Source: Alphaproteobacteria bacterium
Lineage (GTDB): Bacteria; Pseudomonadota; Alphaproteobacteria; Micavibrionales; Micavibrionaceae
DNA: 64,000 bases
Assembly: GCA_018000295.1 (NCBI GenBank)
Contig: JAGNKE010000010.1
Span: forward strand, 26,553 to 90,552
Reading direction: 5' to 3'
Positions 54,244 to 63,888 of this stretch are shown piece after piece. A program made the position numbers and the translations under genes. The first letter of the stretch is position 1, and each line of letters starts with the position of its first letter. The notes below the pieces were generated by a model. The model worked only from the letters and a program-made list of their open reading frames with translations, made no database searches and was not told the origin of the DNA.

Positions 54244-55112
54244 GCATTCCCCTTCCTCTCCGTCATCACCAGCGCCAGCCCGCTCCCCACAATAATCCCC
54301 GCGCCGAGCAGCATATGCGCCTCCGGTACATCCGCGAACACCAGCGCCCCGAAAATCAGCGCCCAGATCATCTGCAGATAGTTGAACGGCGAAACGACCG
54401 CATAGGGCGCGATCCGAAACGCGCTGGCGATGCAACTCAGCCCCGTCGTCACCATGATCCCCGCCAGAATGAACAAAGGAAGATCGGCCAGTGCCGGCCA
54501 GTCGCCGCCCCAAAGCGCCAGCGGCAGGTAGACAAGCGTCGAAAACAGGCTGGGATAGAACGAGAGCGAAAGAACCGTCTCCTCCGGCCCCAGCTTGCGC
54601 GCCAATAGCCCGAGCAGGGCCACGAAAAAGGACGCGCCAAAGGCGGCAAAAATCCAGATATTATACCCCCCCGTTCCCGGCGGAAACGCCACAAGAATGC
54701 CCGAAAACCCCGCTCCGATAATCAGCCAGCTTTTAAGATTAACCTTCTCCCCGTGGACCGGAATGGCCAGCAGGGTAACAATAAAGGGCGTCAGGAACAA
54801 AACCGTATAGGCGGTCGCCAGCGGCAGGTGCGCGAACGCATTCACCACCAGAAAGGCGATAAAGACATTGGCGATCCCGCGCCCGGTATGGAATTTAAGC
54901 TTCGGGGTCTTGATCGTCCGCCCGATCCCGCCCAGCAGGGGCGAAAGAGCCAGCCCGCACAGCACCGAAAACAGGCTGGTATAGGCGATGACGGCGCTCA
55001 CCGAATAACTCTGCGCCAGCCATTTACAGGACGCATCGGACACCGAAAAGGCGCTGAACCCGCAGATGGCCAGAAAAATCCCCTTTTGTGTGGTGCTTAA
55101 ACCGCTTAACAT
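54222..55112 (-). CDS. EamA/DMT-family transporter
   Basis: A 296-residue inner-membrane protein with ten hydrophobic helices in two EamA repeats (about 10-140 and 155-285). The N-terminal KGIFLAICGFSAFSVSDASCKWL and the second-half FNYLQMIWALIFGALVFADVP are typical of drug/metabolite exporters. Substrate unknown. Divergent from crcB with a 46-bp gap. Confidence 0.92.
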   Translation of the reverse strand: MLSGLSTTQKGIFLAICGFSAFSVSDASCKWLAQSYSVSAVIAYTSLFSVLCGLALSPLLGGIGRTIKTPKLKFHTGRGIANVFIAFLVVNAFAHLPLATAYTVLFLTPFIVTLLAIPVHGEKVNLKSWLIIGAGFSGILVAFPPGTGGYNIWIFAAFGASFFVALLGLLARKLGPEETVLSLSFYPSLFSTLVYLPLALWGGDWPALADLPLFILAGIMVTTGLSCIASAFRIAPYAVVSPFNYLQMIWALIFGALVFADVPEAHMLLGAGIIVGSGLALVMTERKGNAQASPSS

Positions 55113-55158
55113 GATGGCGCTGATCGTCTATAAGGCGCAGGCAGTCTATGAGGTTTAT

Positions 55159-55542
55159 ATGTTCAGCACAATAGTCGCGGTCGCAACCGGAGGAGCCATC
55201 GGCTCCATCGCCCGCTACGGCGTCAATATCGGCGCAGGCCATTTTCTCGGCCCGCAATATCCGTGGGGGACAATCATCGTGAACATCGTCGGCTCCTTCC
55301 TCATGGGCCTCCTGATCGTCAAATTCTCGCAGATGGACGGGGTGTCGAATAATCTGCGCTCCTTCTTCACCACCGGCGTCCTCGGCGGATTCACGACGTT
55401 TTCGGCCTTCTCTCTGGATGCCGCCAGCATCTTCGAGCGCGGCGAAACTCTTGGCGCTCTGACATACGTTCTGGCCAGCGTGATCCTCTCCATTCTGGCT
55501 TTGTTCGCCGGACTTTGGCTGATGCGGGGTCTGGCCACATGA
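55159..55542 (+). CDS. crcB: Fluoride channel CrcB/Fluc
   Basis: A 127-residue dual-topology membrane protein that exports fluoride. Four hydrophobic helices, with GGAIGSIARYG, the pore NIVGSFLMGLL and the phenylalanine-box GGFTTFSAFSLD. ATG follows GAGGT. A longer frame from 55066 exists but overlaps the promoter side of the EamA gene. I saw no fluoride riboswitch upstream. Its stop overlaps the rluC start (ATGA). Confidence 0.95.
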   Translation: MFSTIVAVATGGAIGSIARYGVNIGAGHFLGPQYPWGTIIVNIVGSFLMGLLIVKFSQMDGVSNNLRSFFTTGVLGGFTTFSAFSLDAASIFERGETLGALTYVLASVILSILALFAGLWLMRGLAT

Positions 55543-56564
55543 GAAACGTCAAGCATTTCAAGGTCAGCGCCGACGATAACGGCCAGCGCCTCGACCGCTG
55601 GATCAAGGCTAACGTGCCCGAACTTTCCTACGGCCTCGCCCAGAAGCTCATGCGGAAGGGCCAGATACGCGTGGATTCCAAGCGCGCCAAGCCCGATATG
55701 CGTCTGGAGGAGGGGCAGGACATCCGCATCCCCATGCCCGACGCCAAGGAAATCGCCGCCAAGAAGCATCAGGAGCACAAGCGCAAGCTCTCCCCCGCCG
55801 ATATCGACTTCATCCGCTCTCTGGTCATTTATGACGACGGCGACGTGATCGCTCTGAACAAACCCTACGACCTCGCCGTGCAGGGCGGAACCAAGACCCG
55901 TCGCCATGTTGATGGCTTGCTCCCCGGCCTGAAGAACGAACTGGGCATCGTGCCGCGCCTCGTCCACAGGCTGGATAAGGACACCAGCGGAGTCCTGCTT
56001 CTCGCCCGCTCGGCCGAAGCCGCCCGCAGGCTGGGCGCCATGTTCAAGGGCCGGGAAGTCAAGAAAATCTACTGGGCCTTGATCTCCCCCGTCCCCGAAC
56101 ACCACAGCGGGACCATCCGCGCCGGAATCCTGAAAGGTGTAGGCGGACGCAAGGAAAAGATGCTGGTCGATGACGACAAGGGCAAATCCGCGGTCACCGA
56201 GTACGCCGTTCTGGAAGCAGCGGGAAGCGAGGCTGCCTTCGCTGCATTTTGGCCGCGCACGGGCCGCACGCACCAGATCCGCGTCCACGCGCAGCTCATC
56301 GGCAGCCCGATTATCGGGGACAGAAAATACCGGAAAGAACGCCCGGAACAGGAATTCGAGCATATCCCGGCAGAGGCCGATCTCGACCGTTTGGATATGT
56401 CCAGGCGCCTGCACCTCCACGCCCGCCGGGTGATCCTGCCTCACCCCCTGAAAAAGGGCCGACTGGATATATCGGCGCCCCTGCCGCCCGAACTGCTCAA
56501 AAGCTGGCGTTTGCTGGGGTTTGAAACCAACAGCAAAACCGACCCCTTCGGGCATATGGACTGA
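55539..56564 (+). CDS. rluC: 23S rRNA pseudouridine synthase RluC
   Basis: A 341-residue RluA-family enzyme that modifies uridines in 23S rRNA. An N-terminal S4 RNA-binding domain (about 15-75) is followed by the synthase domain with catalytic Asp in VHRLDKDTSGVLL. ARPRTGRTHQIR-type motif is present as WPRTGRTHQIRVH. The start overlaps crcB by four bases, and the ATP12 gene downstream is a common neighbour in this class. Confidence 0.93.
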   Translation: MRNVKHFKVSADDNGQRLDRWIKANVPELSYGLAQKLMRKGQIRVDSKRAKPDMRLEEGQDIRIPMPDAKEIAAKKHQEHKRKLSPADIDFIRSLVIYDDGDVIALNKPYDLAVQGGTKTRRHVDGLLPGLKNELGIVPRLVHRLDKDTSGVLLLARSAEAARRLGAMFKGREVKKIYWALISPVPEHHSGTIRAGILKGVGGRKEKMLVDDDKGKSAVTEYAVLEAAGSEAAFAAFWPRTGRTHQIRVHAQLIGSPIIGDRKYRKERPEQEFEHIPAEADLDRLDMSRRLHLHARRVILPHPLKKGRLDISAPLPPELLKSWRLLGFETNSKTDPFGHMD

Positions 56565-56617
56565 TCGCCCGTTCTGTGCCTTATTAGAGGATATTTAGTG
56601 GAGCGAAAGAGACGGGA

Positions 56618-57787
56618 ATGACGACTGTAAGCGATCCAAAACTGCCTGGCAACGAAAGAGGCTACCTGACAGGGTTCCTGAAGTTCCTGTTTTTTATTAT
56701 CGCCCTTATCGCCGTTATGCTTACTGTCCTCTTCAACATGGGCGGGAGTTCGGATGTCCTCAAATCAAGCTTGGAGAAGTTTATCAGCGACACTTTCGGG
56801 GGCCGTCCGACTTTTATTGGAAGATTGCACAGGATCAGCTTTTTCCCGGTTGTTGGTGTGGACTTCGAAGAACTGCAGGTCAGGGAAACGCAAAGCACTC
56901 AGGAATTGTCATTATCCGCAAAAAAGTTCAAAGCCTTTGTAACGTTCTGGGGGATGATCATAAAAAAAACTGAAATTACAGCCTTGTATATGGAAGATTT
57001 ACGATTAAGGGGTGGATTTGTTGGTAAGCGTGATTTGACCATTGAGAGGATTTTTATTGATCACAACAAAGGCACAAAGAAGGCGGAGATCAACTCCAAG
57101 GGATCATTAGATAGCTTGCAATGGAGTCTGTCTTTAGGGATGGAGGTCTTTGGTTCTGTAGGAGGATACAGGTACTCTTTTGGAAAAGACAGGCCGATCG
57201 TTTTTACCATGGATAAAATGCATCTTTCCGCGACGATAACTGAGCAGATTGATGATTACATCAGTCTCGAGTCTTTATCGATGGGAGACGACGAAGCGAA
57301 TATGTCCGGCAACCTGTCAGTATCTCTTCTCGAAGGACAGCAAGTAAAGATCAATGGAAGATTGGTTACCCAGGACCAAAAAAACATTATGAAGCCGGAT
57401 GTAATTATAGATTACTCCGTAAAGCCTATAAAAGTATCTGGGGAGATAGCCTTTTCTCAAATTGATACAGACAGCTTGAAAGGAAAGAACGGACCTTTCG
57501 CGCTTATCGACAAAGTTCATGAACTTGTCATTTTTCAGCCGGAAGTATCCGAGAGTGGCTCTACAGATCAGAAGACCGAAAATAAAGTTACCAACGAACA
57601 AGTTTATGTTTGTAACTACAGTTTCGATTTGAAAATAACGAGTGAAGCTCAAAATAAAGAAAGTACAAACGAACAGGATCCGATAACTTATCAGGCGCAA
57701 AACAAGGACCATCAGTTGAAAATAATTCCGGCTAAAGGAAACATACAACCTTACGAGGGACCGTGTGAGTCTCACCCGTTTTTCTAG
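56618..57787 (+). CDS. AsmA-like membrane-anchored protein
   Basis: A 389-residue protein with one N-terminal helix (about 20-42) and a large periplasmic remainder. The segment after the helix (LEKFISDTFGGRPTFIGRL, then FFPVVGVDFEELQVRE) resembles the start of AsmA-like proteins, which form beta-rich bridges for lipid movement between membranes. The rest is AT-richer and less conserved, and shorter than typical AsmA. Confidence in the family is moderate. Confidence 0.6.
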   Translation: MTTVSDPKLPGNERGYLTGFLKFLFFIIALIAVMLTVLFNMGGSSDVLKSSLEKFISDTFGGRPTFIGRLHRISFFPVVGVDFEELQVRETQSTQELSLSAKKFKAFVTFWGMIIKKTEITALYMEDLRLRGGFVGKRDLTIERIFIDHNKGTKKAEINSKGSLDSLQWSLSLGMEVFGSVGGYRYSFGKDRPIVFTMDKMHLSATITEQIDDYISLESLSMGDDEANMSGNLSVSLLEGQQVKINGRLVTQDQKNIMKPDVIIDYSVKPIKVSGEIAFSQIDTDSLKGKNGPFALIDKVHELVIFQPEVSESGSTDQKTENKVTNEQVYVCNYSFDLKITSEAQNKESTNEQDPITYQAQNKDHQLKIIPAKGNIQPYEGPCESHPFF

Positions 57788-57812
57788 TCCATAAAGTGTT
57801 TCAGGTAAGAGA

Positions 57813-58523
57813 GTGCAGCAGCTTTTTCAGGAAGTCATTACCACTAAAACGGACGAAGGCAATGTTTTCTTTGCTAATGGAAAGCCCCTGAGGACAAAAA
57901 AGGGAAAAATTCTTCGCGCTCCCAATGAGGAGATTGCCGCGGAAATCGTAAGAGAATGGAAGTCTCAAAAAGTGAAAGTGGCGATCGAGACGATGCCCTT
58001 CACCCACATTCTGAATACAAAAATTGACAGGGTTGCCTCTGGCCGCAACGCTGTAATTGCGGGATTGCTGAAGTACATTGATACGGATTTGATTTGTTAT
58101 TACGCACCCGGCCCCCAGGAATTAGTGATGCTGCAGAGGCAAAGGTGGGATCCGTTCAGGCTATGGTTCTCACAACATTTCGCGTGTGAATTAAAGACCA
58201 CCGATAGTCTTCAGGCTCAACTTCAGCCCGAAAAAGCAAAACAGGCGGTTTTCGAGAAAATGGGCAAAATGAACGACGATATTCTGACATTGTTGTTATG
58301 GGTGGCATCTTTGGGCGGATCGTTGGTAATGGCTTTGGCGTTTGTTCAGCAAGCCTTCGGCACTGAGCAGATATTGCACTCAAGATTTGTTGATGAAGAC
58401 TACAGGACCAGCTTACTCAATGCCGCAGGCATTCAGGAGGACCATCAGGAATTCATTTTGACTAAAGGCAGGGTAAGAAAAGATCTGGAGGCTTCATCAA
58501 AATATCTCCTGAGTATTCTTTAA
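57813..58523 (+). CDS. ATP12-family F1-ATPase assembly chaperone
   Basis: A 236-residue soluble protein starting at GTG. Family features are GKPLRTKKGKILRAP near the start, EWKSQ, and YYAPGPQELVMLQRQRWDP in the middle. In eukaryotes ATP12 binds the F1 alpha subunit during assembly; alphaproteobacterial homologues are thought to do likewise. It lies in the rluC cluster as in many relatives, and its stop overlaps the end of the next gene tail to tail. Confidence 0.88.
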   Translation: MQQLFQEVITTKTDEGNVFFANGKPLRTKKGKILRAPNEEIAAEIVREWKSQKVKVAIETMPFTHILNTKIDRVASGRNAVIAGLLKYIDTDLICYYAPGPQELVMLQRQRWDPFRLWFSQHFACELKTTDSLQAQLQPEKAKQAVFEKMGKMNDDILTLLLWVASLGGSLVMALAFVQQAFGTEQILHSRFVDEDYRTSLLNAAGIQEDHQEFILTKGRVRKDLEASSKYLLSIL

Positions 58524-60973
58524 CTCCCATAAGAATTTTTTGCCTGTTTGAAAATGACGAAGCAGAAAATAAGCATTAGATAGCACAAGCTTCCTATCAT
58601 CAGAGTCTTGTCGATTCCTATCGCTATATTAAGGGCAATCCCGATTGTGCTTCCAAAAATTCCCGCTGCGCCGTTAATGCCCCAGAGCCAAGCCGTAGAG
58701 CGCCGATCAAAACGCTCAGCGATCATCAAGCCGGTGGGGAACCCAAAGCCCATAAGCATACCCGCAGGAAAAATCATGGCGACACTCACAAGAATCCGCT
58801 CCAATAGCTCCGATTCAGCATAATGGTTAAAAATTGAGGGCAGGAGAAAGGCAACGCAAATACAATAGCCCGATGTAAGGACAGCCCAGATAAACTGTGA
58901 AGTAAAATTTGAAAGCGGAATTTTATCGGAAATCAGACTTCCTATTCCTGCAGACAGAATGAGGCTGAACAAGACGATGCTGAGGCCGTAGATGGGATGC
59001 CCAAGGAACACGCCCAGCGCCTGAAGGAACGAGATCTCGATAAGCATGAAGCCCAGGCCGATCAGGAAAAAATAAAGTGTACTGCCCTTGAAGAAAGATG
59101 ACCTTTTGTCATCGAGAGTCTTGAGCAGCGGAATAACTATGACAAGGAGAGCCATAACAAAAGAGAAAACGACGATAATATAAAGATTAAGCAGCGCCTT
59201 GGCTTGCCCGTTCATAATAAGATCCTGTTCGGGCTTGGAGTAAATGACCTTCTTGATAATATCAATAGGCTTGCTTAGGCGGGCCTGACTGAAAAAGAAA
59301 GGCCGCATATCTGTAGACGGTGACACATCAAGAACCTGCTTCTCTGCAATTTTATAGAGTTCATCCGCAGATTGAGCCTGCGCAACGGCACCAAGAGTTC
59401 CGCCTGGAAGGGGTTGATCAGGCAGCATAGAGAGTTCAAATCCCTTGTCTAAAGCGGTCTTCTTGAGAGCTTCAATCTGCTCCAGAGTAAAAGGGCTTTT
59501 TGAAACGAGGAGAGTGGAAATAAGATGAGAATGGATGATCGCCATATGTTTACGGACATCCTTAACTCCGAGATTAAAAAGGGCGTTCATTGCCACAGAA
59601 ACGGTGCGGGTGAATTCCGACTCGGTATCCTTGGCCCAGCGGCTGACGGTAAAGACGCCGTGATCACTTAAATCATTAATGAAAACCTGCCATGCCTCCA
59701 CCGTATAGAGACCGTTTTCAGAAAGCGCGAATGCTCCAGCCCCCGTGGAGGCCCAAGTATCGATGAGGCTCATCTGGATAACGTCGAGCTTTTCTGTATT
59801 TTGTCTGAACCAGCTCCGCGCCTCATGAGTGAAAATGGAAACGCCGGGTAACTTATATAGATTAGAGTAGTCGCGGTAGGAGGGATGCTGGGTAAGAAGG
59901 TGGATTTGTATCGGGTTTACGTCCATGGCCCAGACTTTTTCTAGCCCGAAATATTTGGCGGATAGAAGATCACGTCCGCCGCCGACACCGATGATCGCTG
60001 CCTTCTTCAACCCCGGCAGACTGTAAGCGATATTGGTAACGTCAAACTCAAGGTACTTGTGTTTGGAAAAGTCGCCGTCAAACTTGGTAATCGGAGTTGA
60101 CGCGTCGCCGTCGATATAAAGCTCCTGATATGTTGCTTTATATTCCGTCGGAAGCAGAGGAGAGCGGCCCCAAAGAAAGGGTCTTTGGTTCTCGCGTTCT
60201 TTGGAAATGATCACGCGGGAAATAGGATTCCATTTCTCATAATTCATCATGGAACGGGTGACCGTGGCACTCTTGAAGAAGACCGTATAAAGAAACGGCT
60301 GAGGCAAAAGAATGTTGGCGCAGGCGATGCAGAAAAACAAAAGGGAGAAAGCCAGAGAAAGGTTCCTCAGGCGAAAGGTGCTGGTTCCTAAGCGAAAACT
60401 GTCGCCTTCAATATTTGGGGCTGCGAAACAAAGAGCAACGAGGAAAGACAGGCTCGTCAAAAAAAGAACGCCCGTGGGAGTATCGACAACCTCCATAACA
60501 CCCAAAACGAAAAGACAGCCCAGGCCAGCCCCGAGAAGATCAACGCCGTAGACCTTGCCAATAGGATAGGGGGAGCGGGTCAAGCACGTCGTAATGACGA
60601 TGCCGGCATGATAGTAAGCGGCGCTGATCATGACCGCCACAACTGGCAGGTTCATAAGCGTACGCGAGATTTTTTCCGAGACGATAGGAATATAAATCTG
60701 TGCTAAAAGCCCTATGACGATAAAGAACGCGAAAGCAATGGAGTGCCTTCGGGCGACGAGGGTGAAGTTATCGCGGTAATATTGCTCATCACCCCTGTAA
60801 ATCTTAAGGGCGCCGAGCGTGAGTCCGAACATGGCGATGCTGATGACGACGAAGGAAAGATGGTACCAGGCGACGACAGAAAAAATCCGCGACTGCATGA
60901 TCTGAAGAGCCATGACCATGCCTGAAATCAGAAACACGCCAGCGTAGAACGAGAAGCTCTTGTTATTATTCAT
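58520..60973 (-). CDS. Membrane-embedded spermidine-synthase-like protein
   Basis: An 817-residue protein. About six hydrophobic helices in residues 8-235 and a similar set in residues 610-810 flank a soluble methyltransferase-fold domain with IIGVGGGRDLLSAKYFG (about residue 330) and VWAMDVNPIQI, the nucleotide-binding pattern of spermidine synthases. The usual catalytic Asp of the aminopropyltransferase is not clear (MSLIDTW). Function unknown; membrane-bound spermidine-synthase-like proteins are common in bacteria. Next gene upstream is a small membrane protein on the same strand. Confidence 0.85.
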   Translation of the reverse strand: MNNNKSFSFYAGVFLISGMVMALQIMQSRIFSVVAWYHLSFVVISIAMFGLTLGALKIYRGDEQYYRDNFTLVARRHSIAFAFFIVIGLLAQIYIPIVSEKISRTLMNLPVVAVMISAAYYHAGIVITTCLTRSPYPIGKVYGVDLLGAGLGCLFVLGVMEVVDTPTGVLFLTSLSFLVALCFAAPNIEGDSFRLGTSTFRLRNLSLAFSLLFFCIACANILLPQPFLYTVFFKSATVTRSMMNYEKWNPISRVIISKERENQRPFLWGRSPLLPTEYKATYQELYIDGDASTPITKFDGDFSKHKYLEFDVTNIAYSLPGLKKAAIIGVGGGRDLLSAKYFGLEKVWAMDVNPIQIHLLTQHPSYRDYSNLYKLPGVSIFTHEARSWFRQNTEKLDVIQMSLIDTWASTGAGAFALSENGLYTVEAWQVFINDLSDHGVFTVSRWAKDTESEFTRTVSVAMNALFNLGVKDVRKHMAIIHSHLISTLLVSKSPFTLEQIEALKKTALDKGFELSMLPDQPLPGGTLGAVAQAQSADELYKIAEKQVLDVSPSTDMRPFFFSQARLSKPIDIIKKVIYSKPEQDLIMNGQAKALLNLYIIVVFSFVMALLVIVIPLLKTLDDKRSSFFKGSTLYFFLIGLGFMLIEISFLQALGVFLGHPIYGLSIVLFSLILSAGIGSLISDKIPLSNFTSQFIWAVLTSGYCICVAFLLPSIFNHYAESELLERILVSVAMIFPAGMLMGFGFPTGLMIAERFDRRSTAWLWGINGAAGIFGSTIGIALNIAIGIDKTLMIGSLCYLMLIFCFVIFKQAKNSYGS

Positions 60974-61022
60974 GGAAAATCGGACCCCGCCTAATAAAAA
61001 TTATATGGATTCAACAAAATAC

Positions 61023-61541
61023 TCACTGAGGCGGTTGTCCTTTTAAGGCGTAAGCCAATCCCCGGAACATTCGAAACAAAAAATATAAGATTATCGGAGC
61101 AATGACAATAACCGAAGCGATTCTGAAGCCGGATTTGTTCGCGTCTGTAAATGAAGACATACAAGGGCTTAGCTCGCCAGAAGCCATGCAGGGATCAAGG
61201 GGGCTGATCTCCAGGGAACCGGTTTGGAAAGAAAAAAGCAGGAAGGTCAGGGAAAAAATTAAAGAAAAAAGCAGAACGACAAGGCCTTTCCAGAAGGAGC
61301 CGATGATGTAGGTCATATGGCACCGAGTCAGGCTGTTTTCCTGCTCCTCCAGTCGAATATAGTAAGCGGAAAGAACCAGGCAAACTAGCACGGCGGTGCT
61401 CAAGTGACTTGTCCAGGGATGAGGGGCTACGACAGAGAAGGTGGCGGCACAAAGCGCGGAGTAAAGACCGACAAGAAGAGGACTTTTTCCCGAGAAAGAA
61501 AAACTTAAACGATTCATGGAAAACTCTGCCTTTTGCAGCAT
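61023..61541 (-). CDS. Hypothetical four-helix membrane protein
   Basis: A 172-residue protein with four hydrophobic segments. A loop between the third and fourth (about 110-135) has two cysteines in DPCMASGELSPCMSS, probably periplasmic and disulfide-bonded. It starts 12 bp after mutL and ends 49 bp before the spermidine-synthase-like gene on the same strand, so a functional link to that protein is plausible. Start at ATG 61541; another at 61517 is possible. Confidence 0.65.
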   Translation of the reverse strand: MLQKAEFSMNRLSFSFSGKSPLLVGLYSALCAATFSVVAPHPWTSHLSTAVLVCLVLSAYYIRLEEQENSLTRCHMTYIIGSFWKGLVVLLFSLIFSLTFLLFSFQTGSLEISPLDPCMASGELSPCMSSFTDANKSGFRIASVIVIAPIILYFLFRMFRGLAYALKGQPPQ

Positions 61542-61553
61542 AATACACCCTTT

Positions 61554-63353
61554 CTATCCCCGCCCGAACAGTTTTTCGATATCCCGCAGCGAAAGGGACA
61601 GATAGGTCGGCCGGCCATGATTGCACTGGCCCGACAGGGGCGTGGCCTCCATCTGCCGCAAAAGGGCGTTCATCTCCTCGGTATTCATCCGCCGCCCGGA
61701 CCGCACCGATCCGTGGCAGGATATCCGCGAAAGCACGGAATTCAGCCGGATTTCAAGGCTTTGCGTGGCCTGATCGGCGCAGAGTTCGTCCAGAATGTCC
61801 GCGACCAGCACCTTAAAATCCGTGCGCGACCCCAGAAGGGCCGGAACGGCCTGGATAGCCACAGCACCGGCCCCGAACGCCTCGATCTCAAGCCCCAGCC
61901 GTTTGAGCGCCTCCGCCTGCTCCAGCAGCAGCTCGGCCTGCTCGTCGGAAAGGCTGAGGATTTCCGGCGTCAGCAACCCTTGCCGCACAATCCCGCCATT
62001 CTCCATCTGCGCCTTTAATTTTTCATAAACAAGACGCTCATGGGCGGCGTGCTGATCCACGATCACCAGCCCCTCCGGCGTCTGCGCGATGATGTAATTC
62101 TCGTGAATCTGCGCCCGCGCCGCGCCCAAGGGATAGGACGGATAGGCCTGTTCCTCCGCCAAGGGCAGAACACCGGACCCCGCCGGCGCCGAGGGCGCGA
62201 ACCCGTCCTCAAGGACGAGTTGTTCACGCTGCTCCGCAAGGTTGCTATAAGAACCGAAGGAGGGAGAAAACCGCCCCCCCGCCCGCGTCAGGGGCAGGCC
62301 GGGACCGTTCGCGGCATTTTGCGGCAGGCGGAACGCCGAAAGAGCGCCGCTGGCCACCGTGCTGGAGGTGGAAAAACCGCCCGCATGGATGGCCTGCTTC
62401 ATCGCCCCGATCATCAGCCCGCGCACAAGGCCGGGATCGCGGAACCGCACCTCCGCCTTCGCCGGATGCACATTCACATCCACCTCCGTCGGCGGGCAAG
62501 TGAGGAAGAGGGCCACGACCGGATGACGTTCCCGGTGCAAAACGTCGGCATAGGCCGCCCGCACACAGGCGCCCAGCAGCTTGTCCCGCACACTGCGCCC
62601 GTTCACAAACAGATATTGATGCTGCGCCGTCCCCCGGTGGTAGGTCGGCAACCCCGCATAACCCGAAAGCGCAATCCCCTCGCGCTCGGAATCAATCAGC
62701 ATCGCGTTTTCAGAAAAGTCCCGCCCCAGAAGCGCGGCCAGCCGCTCAGGCAGGCTCTGCCCCGCGGGAAGCTTGAGAGCCGGGGTCTCGTCATGGATAA
62801 GCGTGAAACCGAGTGCGGGATAAGCCATGGCCAGACGGCTCACAATATCCTTGATCGCCATGAATTCCGCCCGCTCGCTTTTCTGGAATTTCAGCCGCGC
62901 CGGTGTAGAGAAAAACAAATCCTGCACAGTAATGCGGGTTCCCGCCGGAAGCGGGCAGGGCACAGGCTCGCCTTTTTTCCCGGACACGCAGGTGATCTCC
63001 CACCCTTCGCCGTTCTGCGCGCTCTGCAAGGTCAGGCGTGAGACCGAGGCAATCGAGGCCAGCGCCTCCCCCCTGAAGCCGAGATGGGCGATATTCAGTA
63101 AATCCTCATCGGGAAGTTTGGAGGTCGCATGACGGTCGAGCGCTGCGATCATCTCCTCGCGGTCCATGCCGCCGCCATTATCTGAAATCGTAAGCGCGCT
63201 TTTCCCGCCGCCGCGAATATGCAGGTCGATCCGCGTCGCCCCCGCGTCGATGGAATTCTCGATCAGCTCCTTGACCGCCGAGGCCGGACGTTCGACGACC
63301 TCTCCGGCCGCGATCTGGTTGATCAGGTGCTCAGGCAGATAACGGATACGCAT
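61554..63353 (-). CDS. mutL: DNA mismatch repair protein MutL
   Basis: A 599-residue protein. The GHKL ATPase domain at the N-terminus has ELIENSIDAGATRI, DNGGGMD and GFRGEALASIASV. The C-terminal domain carries DQHAAHERLVYE, the DQHAx2Ex4E metal-binding endonuclease motif, and CNHGRPTY. So this MutL should nick DNA itself, consistent with a lineage without MutH. The linker (about 340-410) is Pro/Ala-rich as usual. Confidence 0.96.
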   Translation of the reverse strand: MRIRYLPEHLINQIAAGEVVERPASAVKELIENSIDAGATRIDLHIRGGGKSALTISDNGGGMDREEMIAALDRHATSKLPDEDLLNIAHLGFRGEALASIASVSRLTLQSAQNGEGWEITCVSGKKGEPVPCPLPAGTRITVQDLFFSTPARLKFQKSERAEFMAIKDIVSRLAMAYPALGFTLIHDETPALKLPAGQSLPERLAALLGRDFSENAMLIDSEREGIALSGYAGLPTYHRGTAQHQYLFVNGRSVRDKLLGACVRAAYADVLHRERHPVVALFLTCPPTEVDVNVHPAKAEVRFRDPGLVRGLMIGAMKQAIHAGGFSTSSTVASGALSAFRLPQNAANGPGLPLTRAGGRFSPSFGSYSNLAEQREQLVLEDGFAPSAPAGSGVLPLAEEQAYPSYPLGAARAQIHENYIIAQTPEGLVIVDQHAAHERLVYEKLKAQMENGGIVRQGLLTPEILSLSDEQAELLLEQAEALKRLGLEIEAFGAGAVAIQAVPALLGSRTDFKVLVADILDELCADQATQSLEIRLNSVLSRISCHGSVRSGRRMNTEEMNALLRQMEATPLSGQCNHGRPTYLSLSLRDIEKLFGRG

Positions 63354-63480
63354 GGAAAATACTTAACGCGGAATCGGGCCGGAGGGCAGCAAATGATGAA
63401 AAGCGCGCTGTGGGAAGGGGGGATAACTCCTAATCTGGATCCAAGCTCACCCAAGCGGACCGTGAGCGCGGGATTAGTGA
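63354..63480. other. Short non-coding gap with partial hairpin
   Basis: About 127 bp between mutL and the truncated gene. It includes the complementary GCTCAC/GTGAGC pair (about 63449-63468) within flanking ACTCCTAATC and GATTAGTGATTAAGGAGT, which may form a hairpin at the end of the truncated gene. No coding sequence is seen. Confidence 0.4.
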
Positions 63481-63888
63481 TTAAGGAGTAGTAGGTTTCA
63501 GAGTCTCTGCTTGAACTCGTGCCCATTGAATAATCTCTTCTCTTTCATCAAAAGGTTCAATGTCCGCATGAATATGAAACTCCCCTTCTTTAATTGCCCT
63601 TAGAAGGATCACAGCCAGAGAACTAACTTTTTTGTTTGTTTGGCTGGTTTTGACATCAAAAGAAGAGTAAGGATCATGGAGAGTGCCGCATCTCTCATGG
63701 CTATTTACAAGATCAAGCAGAAACGGGATATCATCGCGGCTTGGCCAGTTTTTTATATAGTGCCAGCGATGAACGTTATAGCGTTCATCAACCTCTTCTC
63801 CTCCATCCAAGCTCTCTATGTAAATAAGACGATGCGATTTCAGAGTTTCTACAAATTCTTCAGCATCTAAGTTGACTAGGGTCTGTAC
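63481..63888 (-). pseudogene. Hypothetical gene truncated by an insertion sequence
   Basis: The minus-strand frame is protein-like from about 63888 (LVNLDAEEFVETLKSHRLIY) to its stop, about 130 residues, but the 5' end lacks a good start: an in-frame stop at 63889-63891 lies within the insertion-sequence end. A TTG at 63810 is the first usual start, yet residues before it look equally genuine. The rest, with HRWHYIKNWPSRDDIPFLL, matches no family I recognise. Probably a gene cut by the neighbouring element. Confidence 0.65.

Noticed and set aside
55113..55158. Fluoride riboswitch upstream of crcB
   Set aside because: The gap is only 46 bp to the divergent gene, and no matching conserved core was seen.
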